This document shows, in pieces, positions 47,812 to 58,365 of a stretch of 64,000 nt of DNA; the first letter of the stretch is position 1, and each line of letters begins with the position of its first letter. The notes beneath the pieces are model-generated. The model was not told where the DNA came from. It did not search any database and saw only the letters and a program-made list of their open reading frames with translations. A program made the translations under genes and the position numbers. This DNA is from Arthonia radiata (lineage: Eukaryota; Ascomycota; Arthoniomycetes; Arthoniales; Arthoniaceae), in assembly GCA_002989075.1 (NCBI GenBank), contig PSQN01000004.1, positions 1,054,001 through 1,118,000 on the forward strand, in the 5' to 3' direction.

Positions 47812-48202
47812 TTTGGACGAGGGAGCGATGGTGAACGATTGGAGTGCGCGCCTTCTGCCTCCATGTGGTCCGTATGGGCGTCTTCCAGATGTGAGAAGCG
47901 TGACGATGCCTGCAGCGTGGGGTGTGAGGCTTGTTGATGGTCATGCGAGTAAGGTTGTGGACATCTCTGGGGTGTGACGTCGGAAGGCTGTATCGATTGG
48001 GAAAGAACGCTAAGCCCGAGGGGGGCCTCCAGCCTGGGCTTGAGCCACCCGAACTGCGCACTCATTTCCGTCCAAGAGATATGTAAGACTCATAAAATTT
48101 GTCATAGCATCGTCTATTCTATTCGTAAAATATCAAGGGTCTATCGTAACAGAACCTGTTAAAAGTCGCGACAACGTGAAGACCGTGAGACGGATAATCA
48201 TC
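47812..48202. other. Intergenic between the AAA ATPase and RSC genes
   Basis: Upstream of the AAA gene. The frame of its first exon stays open upstream but without an ATG, so the chosen start at 47811 is the first available one. No other gene seen. Confidence 0.5.
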
Positions 48203-50915
48203 TCAGCTGTGCCCATTCACCATCCCAATGTCTTTCGTCCGTGGTATGGTGGAGGCGTGTGGTATTGTCGCTGACATGTCTTCAGACGAGTTTTTTACGT
48301 CGCTGGAAGAGTGCATTTCGGAGGCCGTCGCGGCTTTGAGCTGCTCTCTCAAAACACACTCCGCTTTCGCCTTGAGCGCCTTCGCTCGCTCGTGGAAAGC
48401 TGCTGCCCGCTGTTTGCCAGCCTCCTCTTCCAAATGCTCGCATTCTTCGCGCTCGTCTTCTGCTCGCTTGCGCTTCCGCCCCCACTCTTCAGCCCGTCTC
48501 TGCATCGTCGCAAGGTAACGCGCGCTGTGCGCCAGCCCAGCCCCTTGTTTCTCTCGCGGTCGCACGTCCACTGGCGGCGTTGTGAAGAACAACAAGCGGC
48601 CAAAGTCGTCGCATTGGAATTGGCTGCGAATGTCTGGAGGTATCCCATTGTTGACGGCATCTTGCAAATGATACACTTCTACAGCTTGCGGTGCTTGATA
48701 ATTTGGCACTCCAGGTGCCTGTGCGCCAGTCGTTGGAGGGAGATTGCGATTCGTACCGGGAAGGGTTTGCGCTTGTGTCTGTGTCTGCGCCATTCGAGCA
48801 CCTGGGGCTTGTGCTGTATTGTAAGTGCTTGGATTGCGAAAATTGGAGTTAGAGCGATTGAGAGTTGCAGACGTTGTACCGGCCGGCTGCGGGAAGGATC
48901 GTTGCTGATGCGGCTGGGGCGGCGCGGTTTGTGGTTGAATCGTTGCAGACGGTGGCCGCTGAGTGTTGGGTGTATTGGGGTAATTTGCTGATGGCTGGGT
49001 AGACATTTGTGCGGCAGGTTGAGATGATTTAGCTGGAGATTGAGGCTTGACTTCTGGTGTTGGGGGAGGAGGTGGCGTAGGCTCCGGTGGTGGTGAATCC
49101 TGAAACCCGTTAGTCGGCTCCGTTGCTGATAGTATAGTTAAGATGATACAATTTTGTGATCGCGTCGCACAAAATCTGGAACTGTAGGTGAAGGTGAAAG
49201 TGAAATTGAAAAAGTGGGACACTCACCTTGGGATCGCGTGGTCGCTTGTGTACACCACCGATTTTCGGCGGCGCATTGTCAGCCCCCCAGATGGGCTTTG
49301 GCAGGTCGTCAGTCTCTGTCTGCTCATCTTTCAACAAGTAGGCTATTGGGCTAGGAAGCTTCTTCATGCGCCTTTGCTCCTTGAAGATTTCCATCTCATA
49401 GTCCTTGTCCCGCACCTCGTCAGGCAAGCAGCTTGCCCACGTCTTGATCTTGTTGAAGCGCTGCTTGTCCTCATTGTACCTCGACTCACAGACGTATATC
49501 TCCTTGTCGTGCGGGAAATCCCGAGGCCGACCCTTACCATATCGTGTAACAAACATAATATGACACCTGTCCACAATCTCCTCAACATGGTGATCCCTGT
49601 ATTGACCAGTCTTGAGTACCTCGTTCTCGTAGAAGTGCTTGTCAAATCGGTGTATTGTTTGCTCAGGTCGATAGTACCAACAAGCGTTGATGAATCTGTT
49701 TCCAGATGCGTCCTGCCATGTCCGATAGATCTGTGTCGGAATCGGCTTCGTCAGATCGTTCGAGTTCTGCACATGCACCCAGTCCCCAACCTGGTACAAC
49801 TCGCCATTGTGCATGACACCATTCGGTAGAGGTATTCGTCCCTCTTCATCGACGAAATCTGTGTCCGGCCTGGCATTCTCCTCTTCGGTCATTCTGTGAG
49901 CCTCTTGCTGGAGTTCCACGGCAAGCTTATAAATCTCACTATCGTCCTCATTGTAGACTTTGGCGTTCTCGAACATGAGGTCGATGTCTTTCATGAACTG
50001 CTCAACGTCCGAGTATTTCTTACGCTTCATTCGTGTCCGGATCCTATCGACGGCCATCGGATTCTTAATCTCGGTGTAATACTCTGGCATCTGCGCCTTG
50101 TCTGGCAAACGATCAAAGTATGAGATCTTGAGCGCTCCACCTTGCAACTTTGGACGTCGAATAGCCTTCATGATGTTCTTGATGCGCGCTTCGACTGGTG
50201 TATCCACCTTGGGAGGGCGGCCGCGCTTCTTCCGTGGATCGTAATCACCCTGGTCGTCTTCGTCCTTCTTGCTCGCTCGATTTATTTTTGGTCGGCCACG
50301 GCCTCGTTTCTTAACGCCCGACTCGTCTGACTCTTCTCCAGAATCCTCTTCCTCTTCCTCGCTTTCTTCCTCGACCGCCTCCTCCGCTGGCTGAGGGTCT
50401 GGCTCTGGAATCTCGCCAAGGTATGGAAGATTAGCTTCCTCCTCGCTGATGACCTCTGTATCAACCAGTTGCTTCAGCTGTGTCTCTAATACGCGTCTGA
50501 CTTCAAGCGCATCGAGATATGCGCCTGACTCCGGCCGGTTGTATACTTGCGCATTGTGTGATATCAAGGCGAAATCGCGTACAAATGCTTGGGGATTCGT
50601 ATATTGCTTCAAATTCAGCCTCGCTTTGATTGTAGCCAACGCCAGAGGCTCTTTGATGACTTCGTAGTAATAGGGCAGGTTACGTTTGTTCGGTTTTCGA
50701 TGGAAGACCTTGCTCGCGTCATGGCCGTCTTCCGCTCGGTGCGCGTACACGGTCATGAGTATGGCTTGGAAAGCCTGCCATTGGAGAGGAGTGACCGTGG
50801 ACACGACAGGCTCGCTGCTCTGGCCATCCTCATCTGCACCGTTGGCGGCGTCGGCAGGGTCTTGCTCGGTGGTCGGAACAGGTGTGTTGCTCGCTTCTTG
50901 CTGATCGGAGCTCAT
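48203..50915 (-). CDS. RSC1: RSC chromatin-remodelling complex subunit Rsc1/Rsc2
   Basis: Two exons, 49227-50915 and 48203-49099, split by a 127-nt GTGAGT...TTTCAG intron in phase 0, giving 861 residues. Order: bromodomain 1 (about 45-155, with PYYYEVIKEPLALATIKARL), an acidic stretch of Glu/Ser, AT-hook-like motifs KKRGRGRPK and KKRGRPPK, bromodomain 2 (about 245-345, PEYYTEIKNPMAVDRIRTRM), then a BAH domain (about 380-500, YQVGDWVHVQNSND to EIYVCESRYNED). Exon 2 encodes a Pro/Gln-rich tail ending in a charged coiled-coil-like segment (WGRKRKRAEDEREECEHLEE). Two bromodomains plus AT hook plus BAH is diagnostic of Rsc1/Rsc2. The complex slides and ejects promoter nucleosomes. Divergent from CCT6 across about 315 bp. 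Confidence 0.95.
49100..49226 (-). other. RSC1 intron
   Basis: Donor GTGAGT at 49226, acceptor TTTCAG ending at 49100; phase 0. Without it the first exon would run on into 38 non-conserved codons. Confidence 0.85.
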
Positions 50916-51229
50916 TATGATCAGAGTACGTCCTCATGAGCCTTTGATGCGTTCTTGAGTATTTCGAGATGAATACAGGTTCTTCACGTCGTTGCGTATG
51001 ATCCAGCGCACGTGTATTAAAGCGTTTGCTGATCCACGTCCTTGCTTCGACTCAGCGATACGCGCTAGCAAGTATTGGGAATGGCTCCCGTCGAAGCTTG
51101 GACGCGAAATACTAACGCGTGTCTGAACTTTTGCAAAGCAGCTTCAGACGACCCGAGACACAGGCGTGTAAGCTTCATCTTCGAGTCAAGTACGGCAGTC
51201 ACATTCAGACCGTCTCAAATATCGCCAAT
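50916..51229. promoter_or_regulatory. Divergent promoter region, RSC1 (-) and CCT6 (+)
   Basis: About 314 bp separate the two start codons. No canonical TATA box stands out. Both genes are constitutive housekeeping genes by family. Confidence 0.5.
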
Positions 51230-52907
51230 ATGTCCGCAGCTCAACTCCTCAACCCCAAGGCCGAGTCCAGGGTACGTATGTAGCAAACATTCAGCGCAGC
51301 ATTGTAAACTGACCTCATCTCAGCGACGCGGCGAAGCGCTCAGCGTGAACATCTCCGCCGGCGAAGGCCTGCAACAAGTTCTGGCATCAAACTTGGGACC
51401 CTCAGGCACACTAAAAATGCTAGTAGACGGCTCAGGCCAGATCAAACTCACGAAAGATGGCTCTGTCCTGCTAAAAGAGATGTCCATTCAAAATCCAACA
51501 GCCGTGATGATCGCCCGCGCAGCAACCGCTCAAGACGAGATGACCGGAGATGGTACAACAAGCGTAGTTCTGATGGTTGGCGAGCTTCTCAAGCAAGCAG
51601 ACCGTTACATCGAAGAAGGCCTGCATCCGCGCGTGATAACAGACGGCTATGAAGTCGCGCAAGAAGAAGCACTAAAATTCCTCGACAATTTCAAAATCAC
51701 AAAGGAAATTGATCGCGAGCTATGCCTTTCGGTGGCGCGCACCTCCCTTTCCACCAAACTCTCCCAGTCCCTCGCCAACAAGCTCACGCCTGCCCTTACC
51801 GATGCAGTCCTCACCATTACGGAACCAGGTCAAAAGCCCGACCTCCATATGATCGAGATCATGACAATGCAACACCGCTCTTCGGCTGAGACACAGCTCA
51901 TCCGTGGCCTTGCTCTTGATCATGGCGCACGACATCCCGACATGCCCAAGCGCGTCGAGAACGCCAATATCCTTGCCCTCAACGTTTCGCTAGAATACGA
52001 AAAGTCAGAAGTCAACTCAGGCTTCTACTATAACAGCGCGGAGCAGCGCGAGAAGCTCGTCGAGTCTGAGCGGCGCTTCGTCGACGAGAAGCTACGCAGG
52101 ATCGTGGAGTTGAAGAAGGAAGTTTGCGGCGACGACCCGAAGAAGGGCTTCGTCGTCATCAACCAGAAAGGCATCGACCCTCTGTCATTAGACGTACTAA
52201 CCAAGAACGGCATTCTCGCTCTCCGCCGGGCAAAGCGGAGAAACATGGAGCGGCTTCAGCTTGTGTGCGGCGGCACTGCACAGAACTCTGTCGACGACCT
52301 CACGCCAGACGTGCTCGGTTGGGCAGGCCTAGTGTACGAGCATACGCTTGGCGAGGAGAAGTATACGTTCGTTGAGGAGGTCAAGAACCCCAAGAGCGTG
52401 ACAATCCTCATTAAAGGCCCAAATGCACACTCTATCACCCAGATCAAAGACGCGGTACGCGATGGCTTGAGGGCAGTCTTCAACATGGTTGTCGATGGCT
52501 GCGTGGTACCAGGTGCGGGCGCGTTCCAGGTTGCGTGCGCGAACCACCTGAACAGCCCTGAGTTCCGGAAGACAGTGAAAGGTAAGTCGAAATACGGCGT
52601 TTCCGCCTTTGCAGACGCACTGTTGGTCATCCCGAAGACGTTGGCGGCGAATGCTGGGCATGATATCCAAGATGCGCTTGCAGAGTTGCAGGATGAGGCT
52701 GCGGAGGGAAACACGGTGGGGTTGGATTTGAAGACAGGAAGCGCTATGGACCCTGCACAGAGTGGTGTGTGGGATAGCTATCGTGTCCTCAGGAATTGCA
52801 TATCGAGTAGTCAGGGGATCGCTAGCAATCTGTTGTTGTGTGATGAGTTGTTGAAGGCAAGGCAGATGAGTAAGGGAGGTGGGCCTGGAGGCATGCCGGA
52901 GGAGTAA
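51230..52907 (+). CDS. CCT6: T-complex protein 1 subunit zeta (CCT6)
   Basis: Two exons, 51230-51271 ([14 protein letters not shown]) and 51324-52907, with a 52-nt GTACGT...CTCAG intron; 541 residues, the family's usual length. Group II chaperonin signatures: [23 protein letters not shown], the ATP-site loop [19 protein letters not shown], and [13 protein letters not shown] in the C-terminal equatorial domain. The end is short ([13 protein letters not shown]). CCT6 is one of eight paralogous subunits of the cytosolic TRiC/CCT ring that folds actin, tubulin and WD40 proteins. A longer frame continues upstream of 51230 through the leader, but the conserved N-terminus appears only with the spliced start used here. 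Confidence 0.96.
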
Positions 52908-53229
52908 AAAGTACTATTAAAAGCTTGGGCAACAAGAGCAACTGGTAGAAACGCATATTATGCGCGTGGCAGTATGATCTATCGATATCAAAGATCGAAG
53001 TACAGCCTCCCAGCGCCGTACATCTGTAAGATCAATGTACAATATATCAAATCATCCAGTCATCTTCCTATACATGCTTTACCAATGTAGCCTCCCCGCA
53101 ACTTCAACACCTCGATCGGTTCTAGATATTTGCTCGCTTGATAGTCGACCTACACTGAGACATCCAACGTCTCGTGGTCTGCGCAGCGTCATCCAAACTC
53201 ACGTCGTTTCCTCGTCACTTGCAGCCCGC
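52908..53229. other. Convergent 3' intergenic region
   Basis: Between the CCT6 and carrier stop codons. AT-richer, consistent with two 3' untranslated regions; no gene seen. Confidence 0.6.
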
Positions 53230-54381
53230 TCACTTTACCATGACGGGGGAAGCTTGTTTGGCCTTCTCCGCCATCATCGCCGCGGCTTTCGCAATCTTCT
53301 CGGCCTTTAATCTCCTCATATACGCGAACAGCAATATAAACAGCAGCTCGACCCTGAACCCTCGTCAGCAAACTCACTCATTTCGCCAGTTTTGCCTGTA
53401 CAGAGTACTCACCTCTCTTTCGTCATCATCAAAATACCCTGCACCGCAACCCCCTTCATCAATTGCGGCCCCATTCCCTTAAACAAGCTCATCCACCCCT
53501 CATGCCTCACGGTATGCGTCAACACCTCATCAAACGTCTTGAACGGCTTCCCATTCCGCTCTGGCGGCGGCTTGCTCTGCAGCCTTACCTTCGCCACAAT
53601 CAACGGCTGCGTCGCGATCGTCGCCAGCGCTTTGCTCAGCGCGCCTATTAGGAACGCCTCCCACGCCGCCAGGTTCGTCCGGTGCGGGAACAGCACCTCC
53701 TTCAGCCGCTGGTACGCGCCGTACGTGATACTCGGGTTCACGACCAGCACCAGCGACGCTTTCATACCCCGCCAGAGACCTGTCCACCCGTCTTCCCCAT
53801 CTATGATTTCTTGCGCGGTTTCTAACATTCCCTTGCGCTCGTGCTTCTTTGTCTGTGTCTGCTGGCGCGTCGTGACTACCGCGATTGGTATCGTGAAGAG
53901 TTGCCCCAGCGCGCCTGCTACGGCGCCCAGGCTAAGCTCGGCTGCTGTGCTGGGGTTGGTCTGGAGGGAGCGGTATTTGAGGTAGAGGGTGCGGACTGTG
54001 CCGTACCACCAGAAGTAGGCGAAGTTCTGGGAGACGACGCCGATTAAGGAGGGGGTGATCCCGGAGTAGAGGCCGGAGAGGCCTTCGTCTTCGAGGATTT
54101 TGGTGATGGCGTGAGTGGTGGATTCGTAGTGTGGGTGGTAGTCATGCGCGTGCGGGTCGGTGGAGATGGTGGAGGGGGATTTGCCTTGGACCTGAAGGCG
54201 GGTTTTTACGCTGGTGGTGGTTAGAGGCGCTGTGCTGTGGAGGTGGAGGAGGGAAGGACCAGAGGGATGGGGTGGCTTACATGTCAAGTGGGTAGACCAT
54301 GGCGTTTGCGACCAGCGCGCCTGTTGAGCCTGCGAGTGCCAGACCCCATGATGGGAGCACTTCTTCTTTCTGGCCGGGCAT
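53230..54381 (-). CDS. ANT1: Peroxisomal adenine nucleotide carrier (SLC25 family, Ant1/PMP47-like)
   Basis: Three exons, 54281-54381, 53413-54210 and 53230-53353, giving 340 residues. The first joins NAMVYPLDI to VKTRLQVQ across a 70-nt intron. Three SLC25 repeats are visible through their signatures: PLDIVKTRLQ in repeat 1, TIPIAVVTTRQQ in repeat 2 and TQPLIVAKVRLQ in repeat 3. The linker contains the G-x-x-x-G segments and the Trp-rich TGLWRGMKASLVLVVNPSIT typical of the PMP47/SLC25A17 group. The last exon encodes the sixth helix (VELLFILLFAYMRRL) and a Lys-rich tail. Family role: exchange of cytosolic ATP for peroxisomal AMP to support fatty-acid activation. Divergent from MED9. Confidence 0.88.
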
Positions 54382-54763
54382 TGTTGGTGGAGGGTGAGGA
54401 GCGGGGTGGGGGATTGGAAGGTGACGCGGACGGCTGCGAGGCGTTCAGAGCCTGGCTGATACTACTGAGTTTAAGATTGGGTAGATGAGCAAATAATGAC
54501 TAGGCTAGCAGTACAGCCGTGCAGGCGAACAAGGAACGATAGCATGCCATTGCTGCGTCCAATGTTGGACCAGATGGCAGCACATGGGACCGGATGACCT
54601 CGGCTCTACCAAAGAGCTGCCATAATTTTTCCGACCAGCTCTCCAGTTGCTGTGACTAGAAGGGTGTTGACCACTTTCGCTCAATCGACAATAAACACCC
54701 ACTTCTTTGCATCTATCCTCGAGCCTTGGGCCCCGAGGTAGGTGGCTTGATCTATTGCCAGAC
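54382..54763. promoter_or_regulatory. Divergent promoter region, carrier (-) and MED9 (+)
   Basis: About 380 bp between the two starts; no specific sites identified. Confidence 0.45.
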
Positions 54764-55189
54764 ATGTCACAAATCAACAGTCCTTACCCATCCTCCGCGA
54801 CTTCCACTCGCCCAACATCCACGGTCCCTATGTTCGGTCCTTTCGCAGCTCCCACCTCGCAACCGCAGCCAAAGCCCTCAGGTCCCTCACCAGAGACACT
54901 GGATATCTTGCCTGCGCTGCACGAACTGTTGAGCCGTACTTTGCCGCCTGTGCCTGGAGCAAACAGTCAGCCGGGCGCCAGCCAGCCCACGTTCCCTAAG
55001 CAGGAGCCGCTGGATATCAGCCAGCTCGCGGGCGAGGTCTCGGGCGTCAGAGCGAGGATCAATAAGGCGCGAAAAGAGATTGAGGCGCTGCCAGATATGG
55101 ACAGAACTGTTGATGAGCAAGAAGAGGAAATGCTATATCTGAGGGAGAGGATACGTAAGCAACTTGCTGTCATTGAGGGGCTGAAGTGA
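54764..55189 (+). CDS. MED9: Mediator complex subunit 9
   Basis: A 141-residue single-exon protein starting MSQINSPYPSSATSTRP. The first third is Ser/Pro-rich and disordered. PSPETLDILPALHELLSRTL is the conserved Med9 N-terminal helix, followed by a flexible linker and a C-terminal coiled coil (ISQLAGEVSGVRARINKARK, then EEEMLYLRERIRKQLAVI). In fungi Med9 sits in the Mediator middle module with Med1, Med4, Med7 and Med21 and helps to couple activators to RNA polymerase II. An upstream in-frame extension of 19 codons lacks an ATG, so the start at 54764 is preferred. No intron is needed. Confidence 0.85.
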   Translation: MSQINSPYPSSATSTRPTSTVPMFGPFAAPTSQPQPKPSGPSPETLDILPALHELLSRTLPPVPGANSQPGASQPTFPKQEPLDISQLAGEVSGVRARINKARKEIEALPDMDRTVDEQEEEMLYLRERIRKQLAVIEGLK

Positions 55190-55579
55190 ACGGCGGCCAC
55201 ACGGTTGAAAAACGATACTGAGATGTCTGAAGTGCTTGTTTAAGCCTCAACTTCTCAAAGCTCCTCACAGGGACCGTATGCCAGTGTTGCGAATGCCAAT
55301 GGTTGTCGCCGAGTTTGAAGCTGACACTGCGAGGGCGCCGCTTGACTGCGCAAGTTACTTGCTATTTAGCAGGGTCTGTCGAGGCCATATGCTGAACCCC
55401 AGCCGGCTCGTCGCAAAATGGGCCCACAAAGCATACACATGTGTCCATCTGCACTTCTATGCGGCGCTTCTTGACTTACGTATCCCACGTCACCGAGGCC
55501 ACCACAACAACAAACCTCTAACTCGAATCACTCAGTGTAAACACGGTTCACACCGATCCTACACCCTAAAGTCGCCATC
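55190..55579. other. Intergenic, no supported gene
   Basis: Between MED9 and the first of the tandem paralogues; only short overlapping frames. Confidence 0.5.
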
Positions 55580-56166
55580 ATGTCAATTGTGGGCCGCGGA
55601 GAGCACACATTCCTTGGCAAGCATAAATTGCAGATTGACGTCGACGATGAATACGAAGAGCGCAAATACAGCAATGGCTCCAAATCACAGGACCTGATCG
55701 AGAAGGCAGAACACTGCATAGCTCGTCAGGGCGTGTCTCGCTACAGAACAGCTACCAGCGTCGCCTTCACGTACAGCGATCTGTGTACCCTCCCACCACG
55801 ATACGGTGTTGACTTGATCATAGAAATTTGACGGATGTTGCCATGGACGCCACGATCTTCGCAAAGACGGAAAGCGAAAATCCGCGCAAACCGCGCGCAA
55901 ACCGTGCGCAAAGCATTCGCTTGCCTCACTCAAAGGCGTGGAATGGAGTGCACAATGGAAGCAGCACAAGTTCGTGCACTGGTACCATGGTTTTCATGAG
56001 ATCGAGTGTCCCGTTGGGGGATGGTTTGAAAGTCCTGAGGTGCGGGACAGCGACCGACGCCGTCCTCTCCAAATATTCAAGGACGGTAATGGAGAACACA
56101 AGGAGGGCTTCTTCGACGATCCTAGCCACCTTGTACAGTGGCATTTCAACTAAGACAGTAGTATGA
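55580..56166 (+). pseudogene. Tandem paralogue 1 of an unrecognised small-protein family, frame altered
   Basis: Exon 1 starts MSIVGRGEHTFLGKHKLQ and is acidic and helical (DDEYEERKYSNGSKSQDL). A likely intron (GTACAG...CATAG, donor after CGCCTTCAC) joins it in phase to NLTDVAMDATIFAKTESEN. A short GC-rich tandem repeat at 55882-55913 (three units of CCG..GCAAA, 9-11 bp, 32 bp in all) then shifts the frame relative to the part that matches paralogue 2: GVEWSAQWKQHKFVHWY, CPVGGW, EGFFDDPSHLVQWHF (ending at 56153). In the shifted frame the gene stays open to 56166 with an unrelated C-terminus. So it is either a damaged copy or one with a new tail. No signal peptide or known domain. Confidence 0.5.
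55882..55913 (+). repeat. Short GC-rich tandem repeat inside paralogue 1
   Basis: Units CCGCGCAAA, CCGCGCGCAAA and CCGTGCGCAAA. Total length is not a multiple of three and is absent from paralogue 2. Confidence 0.7.
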
Positions 56167-56640
56167 CGTTGGAGCCTTGCAAGCAATGGTCAAGCTGTGA
56201 TAGCCGACGTCGGGTGTTTGCAACAACGCGCGACTTTGAAGTCATCTCGCACCTTGGTACCCAAGCACACGATTGACGCACCTCAGCTTACACCTTACCA
56301 TACACAGGATGGCTTTGTAGCTCTATAGAACGCAAAATGTATTGAGCAAACGGCGCGACATTGCTTACGAAGGCAATATTGCTGATGACACAGTAATCCA
56401 TCGCAGATCACCCCAGATCAGCAAAGTACAAGTCCCGTCATGTCTCACATTGCGTTTGCCGGAAAGAGGCAATGCAGCGAGCACAGACGTGTCTGCTTTG
56501 TCATGAAGCCACACGTGTCGCGTTGCTCGATCACGCAGAGACCAAATGTTGTACTGCTTATAACCAAGGAATAAATTTTCGCTTGGGACAAGTCCTCCTG
56601 ATATTGAGGCTTGTCTGCTCAATTCGATTCCATAATAAGA
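56167..56640. other. Intergenic between the tandem paralogues
   Basis: No gene supported. Confidence 0.5.
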
Positions 56641-57120
56641 TGTCGTTAAAGCTTAATGGAAACTTTCTATCACTGCCAGGAGTCAAAATTCCAGCTGAGT
56701 TCGAAGATGAGGCCAAAAGCCAATTTGGCACGGAGACTGAGCAACACAAAGAGCGTATTCAACAAGCGCTGAAGCGTATCGTGTGCCAAGCAGCTCATCA
56801 CTACACGCACTGCTTGGCTGAAATGCGCGTTATTGTAACGTATGCGGCTCTTAATGGTATACACGGCGATGCTCTACTGACATAGCACAAGACGTTTGAA
56901 AAGCGATGAGCTCGACGTTACGCTCCACGACAATGGTCGCAATAAAACGATTGCTACATACAATGAAGTGAAGTGGAGCGCAACGTGGCCGTGGCATTTT
57001 TCACTGATGGAGGCACATCAATGTCCCCTTGGCAAATGGACGGACCATGAGCCTAAAAGCCGGCACTCAGAGGCTGGCTTCTTCGACGATCTTAATCATT
57101 TCTTTCATATGGGGTTTTAG
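56641..57120 (+). CDS. Tandem paralogue 2 of an unrecognised small-protein family
   Basis: Two-exon model. Exon 1 runs from ATG at 56641 (MSLKLNGNFLSLPGVKIP) through an acidic helical region (EFEDEAKSQFGTETEQHKER) to about 56848. A 46-nt intron with donor GTATGC and acceptor ACATAG, preceded by a CTGAC branch-like motif, keeps phase and joins RVIVT to TRRLKSDELDV. The C-terminal part has EVKWSATWPWHFSLMEA, CPLGKW and EAGFFDDLNHFFHMGF and stops at 57118-57120. About 144 residues. The shared block with paralogue 1 is [VE]-x-W-S-A-x-W ... C-P-[LV]-G-x-W ... G-F-F-D-D-x-x-H. No signal peptide, no known family that I recognise, and only two cysteines of note; probably cytosolic or nuclear (inference). 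Confidence 0.55.
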
Positions 57121-57237
57121 TGAAATTTATCGAAGTCTAGAGTTTGGCCCATTGCTATTGCGTTTCTACAACGTGGCGAAGCCGAATCGTAGAGGCATCG
57201 TCTCGCCACTGCGATAAAATACCAGCTTTTCATGCTA

Positions 57238-57534
57238 AATGCCACCAGGATGGCCGACGCCAAGTAGCATGTCGAGTATCCAGTCATCTCCTAGGGCAAA
57301 TCCATCAACGATATGTGGATTCTTGGGTTCGGGTGCCCAGCCGGTAGCTTCTGTTCGAGGCTGCGTCTCAGCAACGTCCTCGAGCTTGCTGGCTTGTGCT
57401 ACACCGCAAGCTATAGACTGCTTAACCCGCGCTTCGACGATATTTCGCACCTTGTTTGATAAAAGCTCGATCTCCGAGAGCATGCGACTGCCCCGTTCGC
57501 GAACAGTCTCCGGCACTTTTTCTTGTGCTGTACT
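57238..57534 (-). CDS. In-frame open extension downstream of the DUF3632-like stop
   Basis: Ninety-nine open codons follow, in the same frame, the TAG that ends the DUF3632-like gene. They look like real protein: EKVPETVRERGSRMLSEIEL, NIVEARVKQSI, then FALGDDWILDMLLGVGHPGG before the next stop at 57235-57237. It may be the old C-terminus cut off by a recent stop, a read-through extension, or a separate small gene starting at an internal ATG (MLSEIEL). I recognise no domain. Confidence 0.4.
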
Positions 57535-58365
57535 CTACCTAGGATGTTTGGACTCGGCGTGTCTCATCTTGTCCAAGCATTTCCGGGCATATGTGCGAAC
57601 ATATTCGGTCCCTGCTTCGATTTCGATCTCCTCGAGACGCCGCTTCCACAACTCCCAGTGCTGCTCGATGGGCTCCACAATGGCAACTTCGGGGGACATG
57701 GGCTTGATCACACTCCAGGCATCCGGTGGTGCGTGCGGAAGCTCGAGCCACAGCTGCTCTGCTGCGATGTTGAGCCATTCGAATACTCCGCCAATGAAGA
57801 ATTCCAGAGCTACGCCATCTTTTTTTACAAGGTGAGCCAACGATCCCCAGCCCCACCACAAGGGAAAGATTCCTTCCTGGTAGAGCTCGGCTTCCACTCT
57901 TCCAGCAGTCTCACTCTCACGAGCGATGTCTTGTACTTGCCGGGATGAAAGGGTATTGGCTCTCCTCTCAGCCTCAAACGGTCCCAGAATGTGTCCTCGA
58001 TACTCATCTGCCCAGAGGTTCCGGAAATAGTTGAGCTTTTCTGTCGCAAACGACGCTGCCTGAGGGCTCTGTGTATTCGGTTCTGCATGTAAGGCTCGGA
58101 TAGCATGCAGCAGGCTGATTACCTTGGTTCGCTGTTCTGGAAGCTCCATCAATGCATCCGTTAGCAAACCCCAAGGATGCCAGGAAGGAGACTCCTGTTC
58201 CGCCTCGTACAGGAGCTCGACGGTGAGCTCGCGTGCAGCGTCTTCTGCTGTCAGATTTGCTGCCAGGTATCGTTTCCAGATGTCGACTTCTCTAGGGTGC
58301 AAGTCGTTACCGGATTGCCAGTCGTCACCCAAAGCCCGCTTGGCCTCACACCACGCATCAGTCAT
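57535..58365 (-). CDS. DUF3632-like fungal protein
   Basis: 276 residues from the ATG at 58363-58365 (MTDAWCEAKRALGDDWQSG) to a TAG at 57535-57537. The middle has the pattern of the fungus-specific DUF3632 family: a helical start, HPWGLLTDALMELPEQRTKV, LNYFRNLWADEYRG, then GWGSLAHLVKKDGVALEFF, IAAEQLWLELP and a helical end (EEIEIEAGTEYVRTYARKCL). The molecular role of the family is unknown. A possible 5' intron (GTGAGG...CTCAG) lies just upstream of the start. Oddity: the frame continues open for 99 more codons after the stop. The length to the TAG is within the family's usual range, so the short form is plausibly complete. Confidence 0.65.
   Translation of the reverse strand: MTDAWCEAKRALGDDWQSGNDLHPREVDIWKRYLAANLTAEDAARELTVELLYEAEQESPSWHPWGLLTDALMELPEQRTKVISLLHAIRALHAEPNTQSPQAASFATEKLNYFRNLWADEYRGHILGPFEAERRANTLSSRQVQDIARESETAGRVEAELYQEGIFPLWWGWGSLAHLVKKDGVALEFFIGGVFEWLNIAAEQLWLELPHAPPDAWSVIKPMSPEVAIVEPIEQHWELWKRRLEEIEIEAGTEYVRTYARKCLDKMRHAESKHPR

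Noticed and set aside
48228-49829. Open plus-strand frames of about 100-225 codons opposite the RSC1 gene
   Set aside because: Antisense shadows caused by the biased composition of the bromodomain/BAH gene; no start context or domain.
55882-55913. Short repeat units considered as a CRISPR-like or zinc-finger-type array
   Set aside because: Only three units of 9-11 bp, no spacers, inside a eukaryotic gene.
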